Notes: a model not told the origin generated them from the letters alone. A DNA stretch of 58,217 nucleotides from Natronospirillum operosum (GCF_004768465.1 NZ_SRMF01000005.1:204768-262984); one strand, 5' to 3'. Counted from the stretch's first letter, positions 34,627-43,228 are shown. A program made the numbers and translations.

Positions 34627-35180
34627 TGCCGGGCGACCTGTACAGCTTTGAACCGGTACAGGATGCCATTCTGGCAGCGGCCAAGGCCGCGTTGCCAGGG
34701 CTGGTGATGTGTGAGCCCTACGCGGGGCAATTTGGCCAGGACGGCCCGAGCCGGGGGCGCATGGCCACGCCGGGTTTTTTTCTGGCGGCACTGGATGCGC
34801 CACCGGCTACTGAGCAGCCAGGGGAAGGCCGGATTGCGTTTGAGGTGCGGTGGGCAGCGTATTGCCTGTCGCGCAACGCCGGCGGGGCTGCCGACCGGGG
34901 CCGGGACGCCATGGCCCTGGCCACCCAGTGGGCGGTGCAGGTTCAGGATGCCCAGTGGGGCATGGCGCCCCAGGTGGAGCAGGCCGCCATTGAAGGCGTG
35001 CAAAACCTCTACAGCGCCGAGCTGGACAACAAGGGCTTTGGTCTGTGGGCCGTGACCTGGCGTCAGGTCATCAACCTGGGCGGCAGCATCTGGGCTGGCG
35101 ACGATGTGACACCCACCGAGGTGTGGATAGGTCAGGACGGCGAAGCCTTTCCGGACGACTACGACGAACAAGACACGTAA
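34626..35180 (+). CDS. DUF1834 neck/tail protein (Mu gp37-like)
   Basis: A 184-residue protein of the Mu gp37/DUF1834 family. Features are IAFEVRWAAYCLSRNAGGAADRGRDAMALA near 72, and NLYSAELDNKGFGLWAVTWRQVINLG near 128. The order after gp36 matches Mu-like phages. It probably serves as a tail-terminator or neck component. The start abuts the previous stop by 1 bp. Confidence 0.82.
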   Translation: MPGDLYSFEPVQDAILAAAKAALPGLVMCEPYAGQFGQDGPSRGRMATPGFFLAALDAPPATEQPGEGRIAFEVRWAAYCLSRNAGGAADRGRDAMALATQWAVQVQDAQWGMAPQVEQAAIEGVQNLYSAELDNKGFGLWAVTWRQVINLGGSIWAGDDVTPTEVWIGQDGEAFPDDYDEQDT

Positions 35181-35208
35181 CGACCCTTTAAACCGAGGTT
35201 AATGGACG

Positions 35209-35406
35209 ATGAAACAGCAAGAGCAACAGTACACAGTCAAAGCGCCCTTCCCTTGGCCGGGTCGTGCGTTGCGCAAGGGTGACGTGGTGACAATGCACCC
35301 ACGCCAGGCGAAATACTTAACCGGCACCCACCTGGAGGTCACCGCACAGCGGACGGCCAGCAAGAAGGCCAGTGCCAAGAAAACGGAGGTGAAGAACGAT
35401 GCCTGA
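35209..35406 (+). CDS. DUF2635-like small protein (Mu gp38-like)
   Basis: A 65-residue protein: YTVKAPFPWPGRALRKGDVVTMHPRQAKYL is an SH3-like stretch seen in the small proteins that precede the sheath in Mu-like phages. The C-terminus is lysine-rich. It overlaps the sheath gene by 8 bp. Role in tail assembly is inferred from place only. Confidence 0.65.
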   Translation: MKQQEQQYTVKAPFPWPGRALRKGDVVTMHPRQAKYLTGTHLEVTAQRTASKKASAKKTEVKNDA

Positions 35407-36595
35407 TTTTCTGCATGGGGTCGAAATAGTTGAAATGGAGGGCGGGCCGCGCACGATTGCGTTGTCGGCGTCTTCCGTGGTGGGCGTGGTGGGTACTGCG
35501 CCGGAGGCCGATGAGGCAGCGTTCCCGCTGAACGAACCGGTGCTGGTTGCCGGCAGCCGTACCAAGGCCGCTCAGTTGGGTACCGAAGGCACTTTGCCTG
35601 ACGCCCTGGAAGACATTCTCAGTGTCACCGGTGCGCTGGTGGTGGTGGTGCGTGTTCAGGAAGGCCTGGACGACGCCGAGACCCGCAGCAATGTGATTGG
35701 TGGTGTGGACGCGGAGACCGACCAGTACCAGGGCATTACGGCCTTGCTGGCGGCCAAGTCGCAACTGGGCGTGACGCCGCGCATTCTGATTGCCACCGGT
35801 TTTACGCATCAGCGTGATGACGATCCCGAGAATCCGGGGCAGTTCCTGGCCAACCCCGTGGCCGCTGAGTTGATCAGTGCCGCCGGTCGCCTGCGCGGCA
35901 TTGTGGTGATTGATGGCCCGAACACCACCGATGCGGATGCGTTGGCGGCGCGGTCGGACTTCTCCAGCCGGCGCGGGTTCTTTCATGACCCGTGGTACCG
36001 GGTGTGGGATACCGAGCTGAACATGGCCGTGACGCGCCCCAGCTCGGCCCGCCTGGCGGGTGTGATTGCCTGGAATGACAACAACCGCGGTTGGTGGACT
36101 TCGCCCTCTAACCAGGCGGTGCCGGGCATTGTCGGCCTGTCACGGGACATCGACTTCACCATGGGTGACCCCAATTGCCGGGCCAACCGGCTGAATGCCG
36201 ATGAGATCGCCACCACGATTCAGGAAGACGGGTACCGCCTGTGGGGCAACCGCACCACCTCTGACGACCCGAAGTGGGCGTTTCTGGCGCATGTGCGCAC
36301 GGCGGACATCATCAATGACTCCATTGTGACGGCGCACCGCTGGGCGGTCGACCGCAACATCACCAAGACGTACCTGGAAGACGTGGTGGGTGGCGTGCAG
36401 ACGTTCATCAACCGCCAGGTGGCGCTGGGTCGGATTGCGGGCGGCACGTGCTGGGCTGACCCGGACCTGAATTCGCCAGAAGACGTGGCGGCGGGCCGTG
36501 CGGTGTTTGACTTCGACTTCTCACCCTTTGGTGTGGCTGAGCGCCTGACGTTCCGCAGCGCCATGGTGAACGATTACCTTGAGGAGATCCTCTGA
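35399..36595 (+). CDS. Tail sheath protein (P2 FI-like)
   Basis: Contractile sheath subunit of 398 residues, nearly the length of P2 FI. It starts MPDFLHGVEIVEMEGGPRTI, has VVGVVGTAPEAD near 24, PRILIATGF near 127, and RTADIINDSIVTAHRWAVDRNITKTYLEDVVGG near 301, which is a conserved sheath C-terminal signature. In Mu the sheath is gpL; this one resembles the P2 type. It overlaps the previous gene by 8 bp and the tube gene by 1 bp. Confidence 0.93.
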   Translation: MPDFLHGVEIVEMEGGPRTIALSASSVVGVVGTAPEADEAAFPLNEPVLVAGSRTKAAQLGTEGTLPDALEDILSVTGALVVVVRVQEGLDDAETRSNVIGGVDAETDQYQGITALLAAKSQLGVTPRILIATGFTHQRDDDPENPGQFLANPVAAELISAAGRLRGIVVIDGPNTTDADALAARSDFSSRRGFFHDPWYRVWDTELNMAVTRPSSARLAGVIAWNDNNRGWWTSPSNQAVPGIVGLSRDIDFTMGDPNCRANRLNADEIATTIQEDGYRLWGNRTTSDDPKWAFLAHVRTADIINDSIVTAHRWAVDRNITKTYLEDVVGGVQTFINRQVALGRIAGGTCWADPDLNSPEDVAAGRAVFDFDFSPFGVAERLTFRSAMVNDYLEEIL

Positions 36596-37086
36596 TGAAA
36601 GACGTAATGCGTAACGTCGCGGCCTTTGTTGATGGCCGCAACCACGCGGGAGACTTCAACAAGGTCACCCTGCCGGAGATCTCGGTACAGACCGAAGAGT
36701 TCCGCGCCGGCGGCATGGACGCCCCCACCGAGATGGACATGGGCATGGCCGCCATGCGGGTCACGCTGGAAGGCGAGACGGTGCCGGTGGCGGTGAAGAA
36801 ACTCATGGGCCGCCCCGACATTCCGCTGACCCTGCGCGGCGCACTGATCGCCAGCGACGGCGAAGTGCGCGGCGCGACGGCTGAGCTGACGGGCCGGTTC
36901 ATCACTGATAACGGTGGCGATTGGCAGCCGGGCTCCAAGGCCACCAGCACGCTGACCTTTGCCGCCAACACCTACGTGTTGCGCGTGGGAGGTGAGGAGA
37001 TCTACGAGATCGACGTGGAGCGCATGGTGCGCAAAGTCGGCGGCGTGGATCAGCTGGCCAGCATTCGCGATGCCCTGGGCATCTAA
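36595..37086 (+). CDS. Major tail tube protein (P2 FII-like)
   Basis: A 163-residue tube subunit. MKDVMRNVAAFVDGRNHAGDFNKVTLPEISVQTEEFRAGG opens as in P2 FII; the family pattern LRGALIASDGEVRGATAEL near 80 follows, and FAANTYVLRVGGEEIYEIDVE near 122. The tube runs inside the sheath and carries DNA. It follows the sheath gene with 1-bp overlap, the P2 order. Confidence 0.92.
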   Translation: MKDVMRNVAAFVDGRNHAGDFNKVTLPEISVQTEEFRAGGMDAPTEMDMGMAAMRVTLEGETVPVAVKKLMGRPDIPLTLRGALIASDGEVRGATAELTGRFITDNGGDWQPGSKATSTLTFAANTYVLRVGGEEIYEIDVERMVRKVGGVDQLASIRDALGI

Positions 37087-37111
37087 CGCACAACCTGAGG
37101 AGTGACGAACG

Positions 37112-37459
37112 GTGAAAATTGAAAACGGCCTGGCCGTCATCGAAAAACGCGACGACGTGGACATTGAAGAGCTGAAGGACGGACTGGCGGATCGGGTGGA
37201 GCTGGAGCTTCTGGCCCCGAAAGAGATCGGTGGCGAGATGCGGGACACCCTGGTGTTTGAAGAGCCCACCGGCGACCACATTGACCTGATGTTCAAGGCG
37301 GGCAGCCAGAAAGCCCAGGGCGAGGTGAGCTGGCGCATCATGGGTGACTGTGTGGGGCTGTCGGCAGCGGAAGTCAGAACGCTGGGGGGGCGGGACATTG
37401 CGCGCCTGACGGCGGTGCTCAGCTATTTTTTGCCCGATGTCCGAGCTGGTCGGATGTAA
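37112..37459 (+). CDS. Tail assembly chaperone, short form (P2 E-like)
   Basis: A 115-residue protein made without frameshift. It contains LADRVELELLAPKEIGGEMRDTLVFEEPTGD near 30 and ends LTAVLSYFLPDVRAGRM. It is the P2 gpE counterpart: the chaperone that coats the tape measure before tube assembly. A slippery T TTT TTG near its end in the correct frame would move a part of the ribosomes into the E' frame. It starts with GTG after GAGG. Confidence 0.88.
   Translation: MKIENGLAVIEKRDDVDIEELKDGLADRVELELLAPKEIGGEMRDTLVFEEPTGDHIDLMFKAGSQKAQGEVSWRIMGDCVGLSAAEVRTLGGRDIARLTAVLSYFLPDVRAGRM
37426..37432 (+). promoter_or_regulatory. -1 frameshift slippery site
   Basis: T TTT TTG is in register with the E frame (codons TTT at 37427, TTG at 37430), the same heptamer as in P2 E/E'. 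After a -1 slip the ribosome reads on from 37432 without stop to 37599. Confidence 0.85.
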
Positions 37460-37599
37460 AGGAGATGGTCGCTGACATCGCCTTCATTTTTCACTGGCAG
37501 CCGGACTGGCTGCTGGGGCGCGGCGTCAGCGAATTGATGGACTGGCACGAGAAGGCAACGACTCGGCATCAGCAGGTTAATGGGGGGCAGTCAGAGTGA
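37432..37599 (+). CDS. E' extension of the tail assembly chaperone (GpE family)
   Basis: Open -1 frame of 55 codons that continues from the slippery site: ARCPSWSDVKEMVADIAF, then HWQPDWLLGRGVSELMDWHEKA, the GpE/E' signature of P2-like phages. The fused product (from 37112) would have 162 residues. A start at ATG 37465 is also possible, but GGAG directly abuts it. The fusion form binds the tape measure, by analogy with lambda gpG/GT and P2. Confidence 0.8.
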   Translation, partial: ARCPSWSDVKEMVADIAFIFHWQPDWLLGRGVSELMDWHEKATTRHQQVNGGQSE

Positions 37600-39623
37600 G
37601 TGCAGGCGGCAACATGGCATTGTCGGTATTGCTGCGGGTCAGGGATCAATTCTCTGGCCCGTTGCGCAATATCCAGACACGTCTGGGGGCGTTCCAGCGT
37701 CAGGCCCAGGTGATGGGCCGACGCATGGGCTTTGACCGCCTGACGGGCTCGCTGGCGTTGGCGGGACGGGCCAGCGGTGAGTTGTACCGCGCCACCGGCC
37801 GACTGGCCAGACGCCTGGCGTTTGTGGGTGCTTTGGGCGCGGCGTCGCTGGCTGGCATTGCGTTCACCACCGCCAGCTCTGGCGATGAGATGGCCAAATT
37901 TTCCGACCAGGTGGGCATGAGTGCCGACCAGTTGCAGCGCTGGCAGTACGCCGCCGAACGTAACGGGGTGTCGAACTTTAACAGCTCGCTCGAAAGCTTT
38001 GTGCGCCGCCTGGGCGATGCCCGCAACGGCCAGGGTGAGCTGTTCTCTCGCCTGCAGGACACGCAGCCGCAGCTGCTGCGCCAGTTGATGGCCACCAATG
38101 ACACCAGCGAAGCGTTGCGCATTTACATGCGGGCCCTGGAGGGTACGGACGACGCCCTGGAACGCAACCAATTGGCGGCCGCCGCGTTCAGTCGCAGCGG
38201 CATGGACATGTCGCGTCTGGTGCGTGACGGCGGTGAGGCGCTGGATGGCCTGATGGACCAGGCGCACCGCTTTGGCCACTTCTTCAGCGGCGAGGGGCTG
38301 GCAGCCTCTGAGGCCTTTGCCGACGGCCTGACCAATATGCGCAGCTCTCTGTTTGGCGTGCGCAATATTGTGGGCAGCGCGCTTTTGCCGGTGTTCACCG
38401 AGCTTATGGGGCAGTTGACCGAGCTGGTGATTGAGCATCAACCCGCCATTCAGGCCTGGGCGGAAGGGTTTGCGGCGGACCTGCCGGGGCATATTGAGAT
38501 GCTGAAGGGCGAGGTGTTGTCTCTGGTGGATACGCTGACGCCGCTGGTGATGAAAGGCATGGAGCTGGTGGAGCAATTTGGCGTGGTGAATTCTGTGGTG
38601 CTGGGGCTGGGCGCGGTACTGGCCGGGCCGGTGGCGCTGCCGCTGTCCATGTTTGTGCTCTCTCTGCTGAATGTCGGTTTTGCCGTCACCAACATTGGCG
38701 TGAAGTTGATCGGCCTGGCGGTGCGCGAGATTCCCATGATCATCGGGGCCCTGAAAATGCTGGGCATGGCCATCATCGCCAATCCGATCGGGGCGCTGAT
38801 CACGGCCATTGCTATTGGTGCGGCGCTGATCATTGCCAACTGGGAGACGGTTGGGCCCTGGTTCAAAGAGATGTGGGAGCGGTTCGCGGGCTATGTGTCG
38901 GGCGCCTGGGGTCAGTTGGTTGAGTTTCTGGGTTGGGATCCACTGGCCGTGCTGCGCCAGACCTGGGGCGCCATGGTGGACTATGTGAGCGACGTCACCG
39001 GGGCCGTGGTGCGGCTGGTGTCCGGCGACTGGTCGGCATTGATTGACCTGTTCAAGCTCTCACCCCTGGGCATGGTGATGGAAGCGTTTGGCGAGGTCAC
39101 CGACTGGCTGGCCGACATCGACTGGTCAGGCCACGGCCGCGCCTTGATAGCGACCCTGGTGCAGGGCATCAAGGACATGGCCAGCGGCCCGGCGGATGCC
39201 CTGCGCGGCGTACTGTCCAGTGCCCGCGACCTGCTGCCGTTCAGTGACGCCAAAACCGGCCCCTTCTCAAGTCTCACCGCCTCTGGCCAGGCCATTCCGA
39301 ACACGCTGGCCACGGGCATGGCGCGCGGACAGGACGGCTTTCTGTCGGCTTTCCGTGATCTGGCCGGGCTGGGGCTGGATGCGTTTAGCCGCGATTCCGG
39401 TGCCGACACCGTCACCCTGCCAGAGCCCCTGCTGGGCCGAGGCGGGCAGGCCGCTGCCTCCGGTGGCATCACCGTTCACCGTGTGGACTTTCGGCCCAAC
39501 ATCACCGTGCGGGTGGGCAACGATGCCCAGGCGCGGGACGTGGCGGACGAGCTGGAGGCGATGCTGGAGCGTCTGGGCCGGCGCGATATGTGGTCATCCA
39601 TCAAAACCGTAGGGGATCTGTAG
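37596..39623 (+). CDS. Tail tape measure protein
   Basis: A 675-residue tape measure, which by the usual rule of about 0.15 nm per residue predicts a tail near 100 nm. It starts MSAGGNMALSVLLRVRDQFSGPLRN, the common tape-measure opening, and has a helical N-terminal part, hydrophobic segments at about 340-370 and 380-415, and a Ser/Gly end with GPFSSLTASGQAIPNTLATGMARG. The GTG at 37596 overlaps the E' stop; an ATG 6 codons further is an alternative. It follows E/E' as in P2. Confidence 0.92.
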   Translation: MSAGGNMALSVLLRVRDQFSGPLRNIQTRLGAFQRQAQVMGRRMGFDRLTGSLALAGRASGELYRATGRLARRLAFVGALGAASLAGIAFTTASSGDEMAKFSDQVGMSADQLQRWQYAAERNGVSNFNSSLESFVRRLGDARNGQGELFSRLQDTQPQLLRQLMATNDTSEALRIYMRALEGTDDALERNQLAAAAFSRSGMDMSRLVRDGGEALDGLMDQAHRFGHFFSGEGLAASEAFADGLTNMRSSLFGVRNIVGSALLPVFTELMGQLTELVIEHQPAIQAWAEGFAADLPGHIEMLKGEVLSLVDTLTPLVMKGMELVEQFGVVNSVVLGLGAVLAGPVALPLSMFVLSLLNVGFAVTNIGVKLIGLAVREIPMIIGALKMLGMAIIANPIGALITAIAIGAALIIANWETVGPWFKEMWERFAGYVSGAWGQLVEFLGWDPLAVLRQTWGAMVDYVSDVTGAVVRLVSGDWSALIDLFKLSPLGMVMEAFGEVTDWLADIDWSGHGRALIATLVQGIKDMASGPADALRGVLSSARDLLPFSDAKTGPFSSLTASGQAIPNTLATGMARGQDGFLSAFRDLAGLGLDAFSRDSGADTVTLPEPLLGRGGQAAASGGITVHRVDFRPNITVRVGNDAQARDVADELEAMLERLGRRDMWSSIKTVGDL

Positions 39624-40096
39624 TGGTCGATATCGTCAGCGGTTTGCGCAACATCAGCCGCGCCCGTGAGGGCCTGGAAGCGGTACGCGACCAGGTAAAG
39701 AACCGCGACCGCGTGATGATGATGCTGGGGCCTTACATGCTCAGCGTGGGCACGGCCTCACCGCAGCAAATTGACCGCAAGGCGAGCTTCGCCTGGCCCG
39801 CTCAGGAGCGGATCGGCAAGCGGCCGTTGTTGCAATTCACCGGCCGAGGCCAGGAGCTGATTCACATTGATGGCGTGATCTACCCCGAATACAAGGGCGG
39901 CCTACGGCAGATGCAGGCTCTGCGCGAGATGGCCGGCAGCGGCCGCCGCTGGCTGCTGGTGGATGGCCTGGGCGTGGTTTATGGCCTGTACGCCATTCTG
40001 GAAGTCGATGAAGTCGGCTCTGCCTACACCAAATTCGGTTCGCCCAAGCGCATCGAGTTTCAACTGCAACTGGAATACGCGGGAGACAGCGACTGA
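39623..40096 (+). CDS. Tail protein U (P2 gpU-like)
   Basis: A 157-residue protein. MLGPYMLSVGTASPQQIDRKASFAWPAQERIGKRP near 35 is the gpU signature, followed by GVIYPEYKGGLRQMQALREMAGSGRRW and a beta-rich end. gpU terminates the tail tube. I use the GTG at 39623, with AGGGG upstream, which overlaps the tape-measure stop by 1 bp, because the codons before it are shared with the tape measure. Confidence 0.9.
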   Translation: MVDIVSGLRNISRAREGLEAVRDQVKNRDRVMMMLGPYMLSVGTASPQQIDRKASFAWPAQERIGKRPLLQFTGRGQELIHIDGVIYPEYKGGLRQMQALREMAGSGRRWLLVDGLGVVYGLYAILEVDEVGSAYTKFGSPKRIEFQLQLEYAGDSD

Positions 40097-40449
40097 TGAC
40101 CATGACCAAGCAAGAGCATGATGAGCTGCGTGAGCAGGTGTTGGCGGACGTTTCACTGGCTGTGGTGCTGAGCAAGCTGCACACCCACGGCAGTATCGTT
40201 CTTCCAGAGGCTGGTGATTACGAGATGGCCCAGCGGGCTTTGAGCTGGCTGGCGGAAGCGGGCTATGTCGAGGAGCTGCACGACGGCACCATCCAGCTGA
40301 CCGCCGACGGCCGTGCGTTGTTGGCGACCCCGCTGTCAAAGGCGGGGCCGACGGGTGACGCCCTGGTGCGCATGCTCGAACAGCGCGGCAATCAGCTGCT
40401 GCACATTCAGCCGTTGCTGCGCCAGGCGCTGAACTGGAGGGCTGCATGA
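40096..40449 (+). CDS. Small protein between tail U and X, unknown function
   Basis: A 117-residue protein with a winged-helix-like middle (MAQRALSWLAEAGYVEELHDGTIQLTADGRALL) and a helical end. Its strands and helices resemble a DNA-binding wing, but tail genes rarely need one, so the resemblance may be only topological. Start and stop overlap both neighbours by 1 to 4 bp, so it is a genuine member of the tail operon. Confidence 0.6.
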   Translation: MTMTKQEHDELREQVLADVSLAVVLSKLHTHGSIVLPEAGDYEMAQRALSWLAEAGYVEELHDGTIQLTADGRALLATPLSKAGPTGDALVRMLEQRGNQLLHIQPLLRQALNWRAA

Positions 40450-40661
40450 GCCAGCAATACCGCGCCGCCGACGGCGAAACCGTGGACCAGATCTGTCGCC
40501 AGTATTACGGCTACAGCAACGGCTCAGTAGAGGCGGTGTATGAGGCGAATCGGGGGCTGGCGGATCATGGCCCGTTTTTACCGGCGGGCCTGGTGATTAC
40601 GTTGCCGGAGTTGGGAGAGATTGAGCAGAAAGTGGAGGTTGCGAAGCCGATATGGAATTAG
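40446..40661 (+). CDS. Tail protein X (P2 gpX-like)
   Basis: A 71-residue LysM-like protein: YRAADGETVDQICRQYYGYSNGSVEAVYEANRGLADHGPFLPAGLVITLPEL, the standard gpX pattern with nearly no extra sequence. The small baseplate hub part binds next to gpD. It overlaps the previous gene by 4 bp and its stop overlaps the convergent lipoprotein gene by 4 bp. Confidence 0.9.
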   Translation: MSQQYRAADGETVDQICRQYYGYSNGSVEAVYEANRGLADHGPFLPAGLVITLPELGEIEQKVEVAKPIWN

Positions 40662-40933
40662 TCCCACTGCCGCAGATCGACACAGTCAAACTCATGGACT
40701 TCGCCATTGCGGGTGTCGGTGATTCGGACCGTTTCGTAAAGGCCTCTCCAGACGGTTGGTGCTGCGGCGCAAAAGCCGTGCGCCCTGTCTCTGGGTCGCT
40801 CATTGGTCGGATAGCGCTCTTCCCACTCGCCGTCTACAAAGGCCTCGACTTTATAAGGCTGGCCGGTGGTTTCGGTGAGCGAAGCGCAGGCGGTGAGGGC
40901 GAGCAGGGACAACAGTACAAACAAGCGAATCAT
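40658..40933 (-). CDS. Minus-strand lipoprotein gene (putative moron)
   Basis: The only minus-strand gene within the morphogenesis region. It codes for 91 residues: MIRLFVLLSLLALTAC is a signal peptide with lipobox LTAC, so Cys16 would be lipidated. The mature part is small and charged with two cysteines (HGFCAAAP, EFDCVDL) that could pair. The ATG 40933 has GAGAG upstream; a TTG 12 bases earlier is an alternative. Strand, position between X and D, and export signal suit a moron expressed in the lysogen, for example for superinfection exclusion or surface change. No known family is recognised, so the function is open. Confidence 0.7.
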   Translation of the reverse strand: MIRLFVLLSLLALTACASLTETTGQPYKVEAFVDGEWEERYPTNERPRDRAHGFCAAAPTVWRGLYETVRITDTRNGEVHEFDCVDLRQWD

Positions 40934-40944
40934 GGGGTCTCTCA

Positions 40945-41898
40945 ATGAAAATGCATGAACCAGTGTTCAAGATAGAAGGGGAAAACCCGGAAGTCACGAA
41001 ATTCGTAAAAAATCACCTGCGCGAAGCGCGCCTGGAGGATCAGAGCGGCGTGCACGCGGACGCGCTGGAGATTGAGCTGGCCATGCCCGAGGAGGCGCCC
41101 TGGCCAGATGACGGCACGACATTGAGTTGCCGGCTTGGTTACTCAGACATTCACCAGGATCGCAAACGCTTCGCCGTCGACCAAATCGCCCACATGGGCC
41201 CGCCCAGTCACCTGCTGATCAGCGCCACCACGGCGGCGTTCAACAGCGCCACCCGCGCCCCGAAAGAGCGCAGCTTCAACAATCAGACCTTTGGCGAGAT
41301 CCTGGACACGGTGGTGAGCGAGCACGGCTATGAGGCCCAATTTGTGCCAGCGTCCCTGGGCAATGTGTACATCGCCCATATTGACCAGACGGGCCAGAGT
41401 GACCTGCAGTTCATTCACGACCTGGCCGAGACCTACGGCGCCATGTTCAAGCCCGTGGATGGCCGTTGGGTGGTGGTGAGTTATGAGGCCGACCTGACGC
41501 CCAAACTGGTGATTCGCCCCAGCGATGTGACGACCTACCGCACCCACCACATGGCCCGCCGGGTGTACCGCAGCGTGCGGGCGTTTTACCAGGACTACGG
41601 TCTGGCCAGCCGGGTACCGGTGACCGTGGGCAGTGGCGAGCCCGAGCACCTGCTGCCCCAGGTGTTTGTGGACGAAGACACCGCCCTGGCCAAAGCCCGC
41701 GCCGCCCTGGTGGAAAGCCGCCGGGGAGCGCGCGAAGGCACCCTGCACATGCCCGGCCGCCCTGACCTGTCCAGCCAGGACGTGATAACGCTCGAGGGAT
41801 TCGGCGGCCGCACCGATGGCGACTGGCGCATCACCAGCAACATCCACACCCAGAACAAACGCGGCTACACCAGCCGCATTGAACTGGAGGGTGTTTGA
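40945..41898 (+). CDS. Baseplate hub / tail protein D (P2 gpD-like)
   Basis: A 317-residue hub protein of the late-control D family. It begins MKMHEPVFKIEGENPEVTKFVKNHL, has DALEIELAMPEEAPWPDDGTTLSCRLGY near 34, SFNNQTFGEILDTVVSEHGYEA near 110, and DLQFIHDLAETYGAMFKPVDGRWVV near 152, all characteristic. It forms the hub on which the spike sits. A good GGGG lies 8 nt upstream. It is separated from gpX by the minus-strand gene. Confidence 0.92.
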   Translation: MKMHEPVFKIEGENPEVTKFVKNHLREARLEDQSGVHADALEIELAMPEEAPWPDDGTTLSCRLGYSDIHQDRKRFAVDQIAHMGPPSHLLISATTAAFNSATRAPKERSFNNQTFGEILDTVVSEHGYEAQFVPASLGNVYIAHIDQTGQSDLQFIHDLAETYGAMFKPVDGRWVVVSYEADLTPKLVIRPSDVTTYRTHHMARRVYRSVRAFYQDYGLASRVPVTVGSGEPEHLLPQVFVDEDTALAKARAALVESRRGAREGTLHMPGRPDLSSQDVITLEGFGGRTDGDWRITSNIHTQNKRGYTSRIELEGV

Positions 41899-42227
41899 TG
41901 CGGGGTACTGACCGAAAAACAGGCAAGGCCATTGAGGGACTGGAGTACTTACGGCAGCGGATCGATGACGTGTTGACCACTCCGATCGGCACCCTGTTAT
42001 TGCGCCCCGAGTACGGCAGCGGACTGTTTGAGTTGGTGGATGATCCCGTGGATGAGCGTTTTCGGGTTGAGGTGACCTCTGCGGTGGCCAATGCGCTGAA
42101 TGAACACATTGAAGACTTTCGCCTGGAGGGTGTTCGGCTGGCTGAAATGACCCCGACTGGCCCTGTGTTCGACCTGGTAGGTGTCTACCTGCCCGATGGT
42201 CGGCGAGTAACTTTGGAGCGTGTATGA
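41898..42227 (+). CDS. Baseplate wedge protein W (GPW/gp25 family)
   Basis: A 109-residue wedge protein. LEYLRQRIDDVLTTPIGTLLLRPEYGSGLFELVD near 16 is the GPW/gp25 signature; EFG-like variants in other phages are replaced by EYG here. The ATG lies within the previous stop (TGATG). It overlaps the J gene by 4 bp. Normally it is preceded by V, but here V is found about 5 kb downstream. Confidence 0.92.
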   Translation: MRGTDRKTGKAIEGLEYLRQRIDDVLTTPIGTLLLRPEYGSGLFELVDDPVDERFRVEVTSAVANALNEHIEDFRLEGVRLAEMTPTGPVFDLVGVYLPDGRRVTLERV

Positions 42228-43228
42228 GTGGTGAAACTGAGTTCACAACGGTCGACCTGAGCCGGCTACCAGCGCCGCAGGTGATTGAGGAGCTGTCGGT
42301 TGAGGCGATCTTCCAGGAGCAGCTGGCCGACTACCTGGCGCAGGACGCTGGATTGTCGGAACCCGACCCCAGTGACCCGGCCTATAAACAGCTTTTAACG
42401 ACCAGTTACAGAGAGTTTCTGGTGCGCCAGCGTGTCAACGAAGCCGCGCGCGGCGTGATGCTGGCCCATGCAAAAGAGTCTGATTTGGAGCAGCTGGGGG
42501 CATTCTATGACGTGGAGCGCCTGATGACTGATCCTGGTGACCCTGACGCCAACCCCCCGGTTGCCCCCAGCTATGAGTCTGACGAAGAGCTGTTGCGCCG
42601 GATCCAGGCAGCCATGCACGGGTTTTCCATCGCGGGCCCTGAGCGAGCTTACATATTCCACGGCCTGAGCGCTGACGGCGATGTGTTGGACATCTCAGCG
42701 GACTCGCCTGAGTTTGCCTATGCCGAACTGGATCCAGAGTTGCAGAGCCAGCTGCCGCCAAACGTGATTGTACTGGAGGTTGTTCACGCCGCCGGGCTGC
42801 AGGATCCGCTGCCGGGTGATGTGGCCCTGCGCGTGCTGTCGCGCATCGGTGACGGTACCGCGTCGCCTGGACTGGTCGATGCGGTCGAGAGCGCACTGAC
42901 ATCCGAGGCGATTCGGCCGCTCACCGATCGTGTGCGAGCACAGGGGGCGGATATCGTTCACTACGAGATCGAGGCTGAGCTGTTCACTTACTCCGGCGCG
43001 GGCGCTGAGGTCGCCTTACAGGAGGCTATCAGCAACACCGAGGCCTTCGTGGATGAGATGAAGCGGCTGGGCCGGGACATCTACCGGAGCGCCATTACCG
43101 CAGAGCTGCATGTGCCCGGCGTTGAGCGAGTGAACCTCATCAGCCCGGCGGCAGACATTGTGTTGAGCCGCAGTCAGGCAGCGCACTGCTTGGGCGTGGT
43201 TGTGCATGACGGGGTCGCGAATGGGTAA
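42224..43228 (+). CDS. Baseplate wedge protein J (P2 gpJ-like)
   Basis: A 334-residue baseplate protein of the Baseplate_J family. Typical are the start TVDLSRLPAPQVIEELSVEAI, DLEQLGAFYDVERL near 90, ESDEELLRRIQAAMHGFSIAGPERAYIFHGLSA near 118 and VTAELHVPGVERVNLISP-like end near 293. With W and I it builds the wedges. Start and stop overlap both neighbours. Confidence 0.93.
   Translation: MSGETEFTTVDLSRLPAPQVIEELSVEAIFQEQLADYLAQDAGLSEPDPSDPAYKQLLTTSYREFLVRQRVNEAARGVMLAHAKESDLEQLGAFYDVERLMTDPGDPDANPPVAPSYESDEELLRRIQAAMHGFSIAGPERAYIFHGLSADGDVLDISADSPEFAYAELDPELQSQLPPNVIVLEVVHAAGLQDPLPGDVALRVLSRIGDGTASPGLVDAVESALTSEAIRPLTDRVRAQGADIVHYEIEAELFTYSGAGAEVALQEAISNTEAFVDEMKRLGRDIYRSAITAELHVPGVERVNLISPAADIVLSRSQAAHCLGVVVHDGVANG

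Noticed and set aside
40652-40948. Plus-strand open frame in the X-D gap
   Set aside because: It overlaps the minus-strand lipoprotein gene, which has a clear signal peptide and lipobox; the plus frame has no features.
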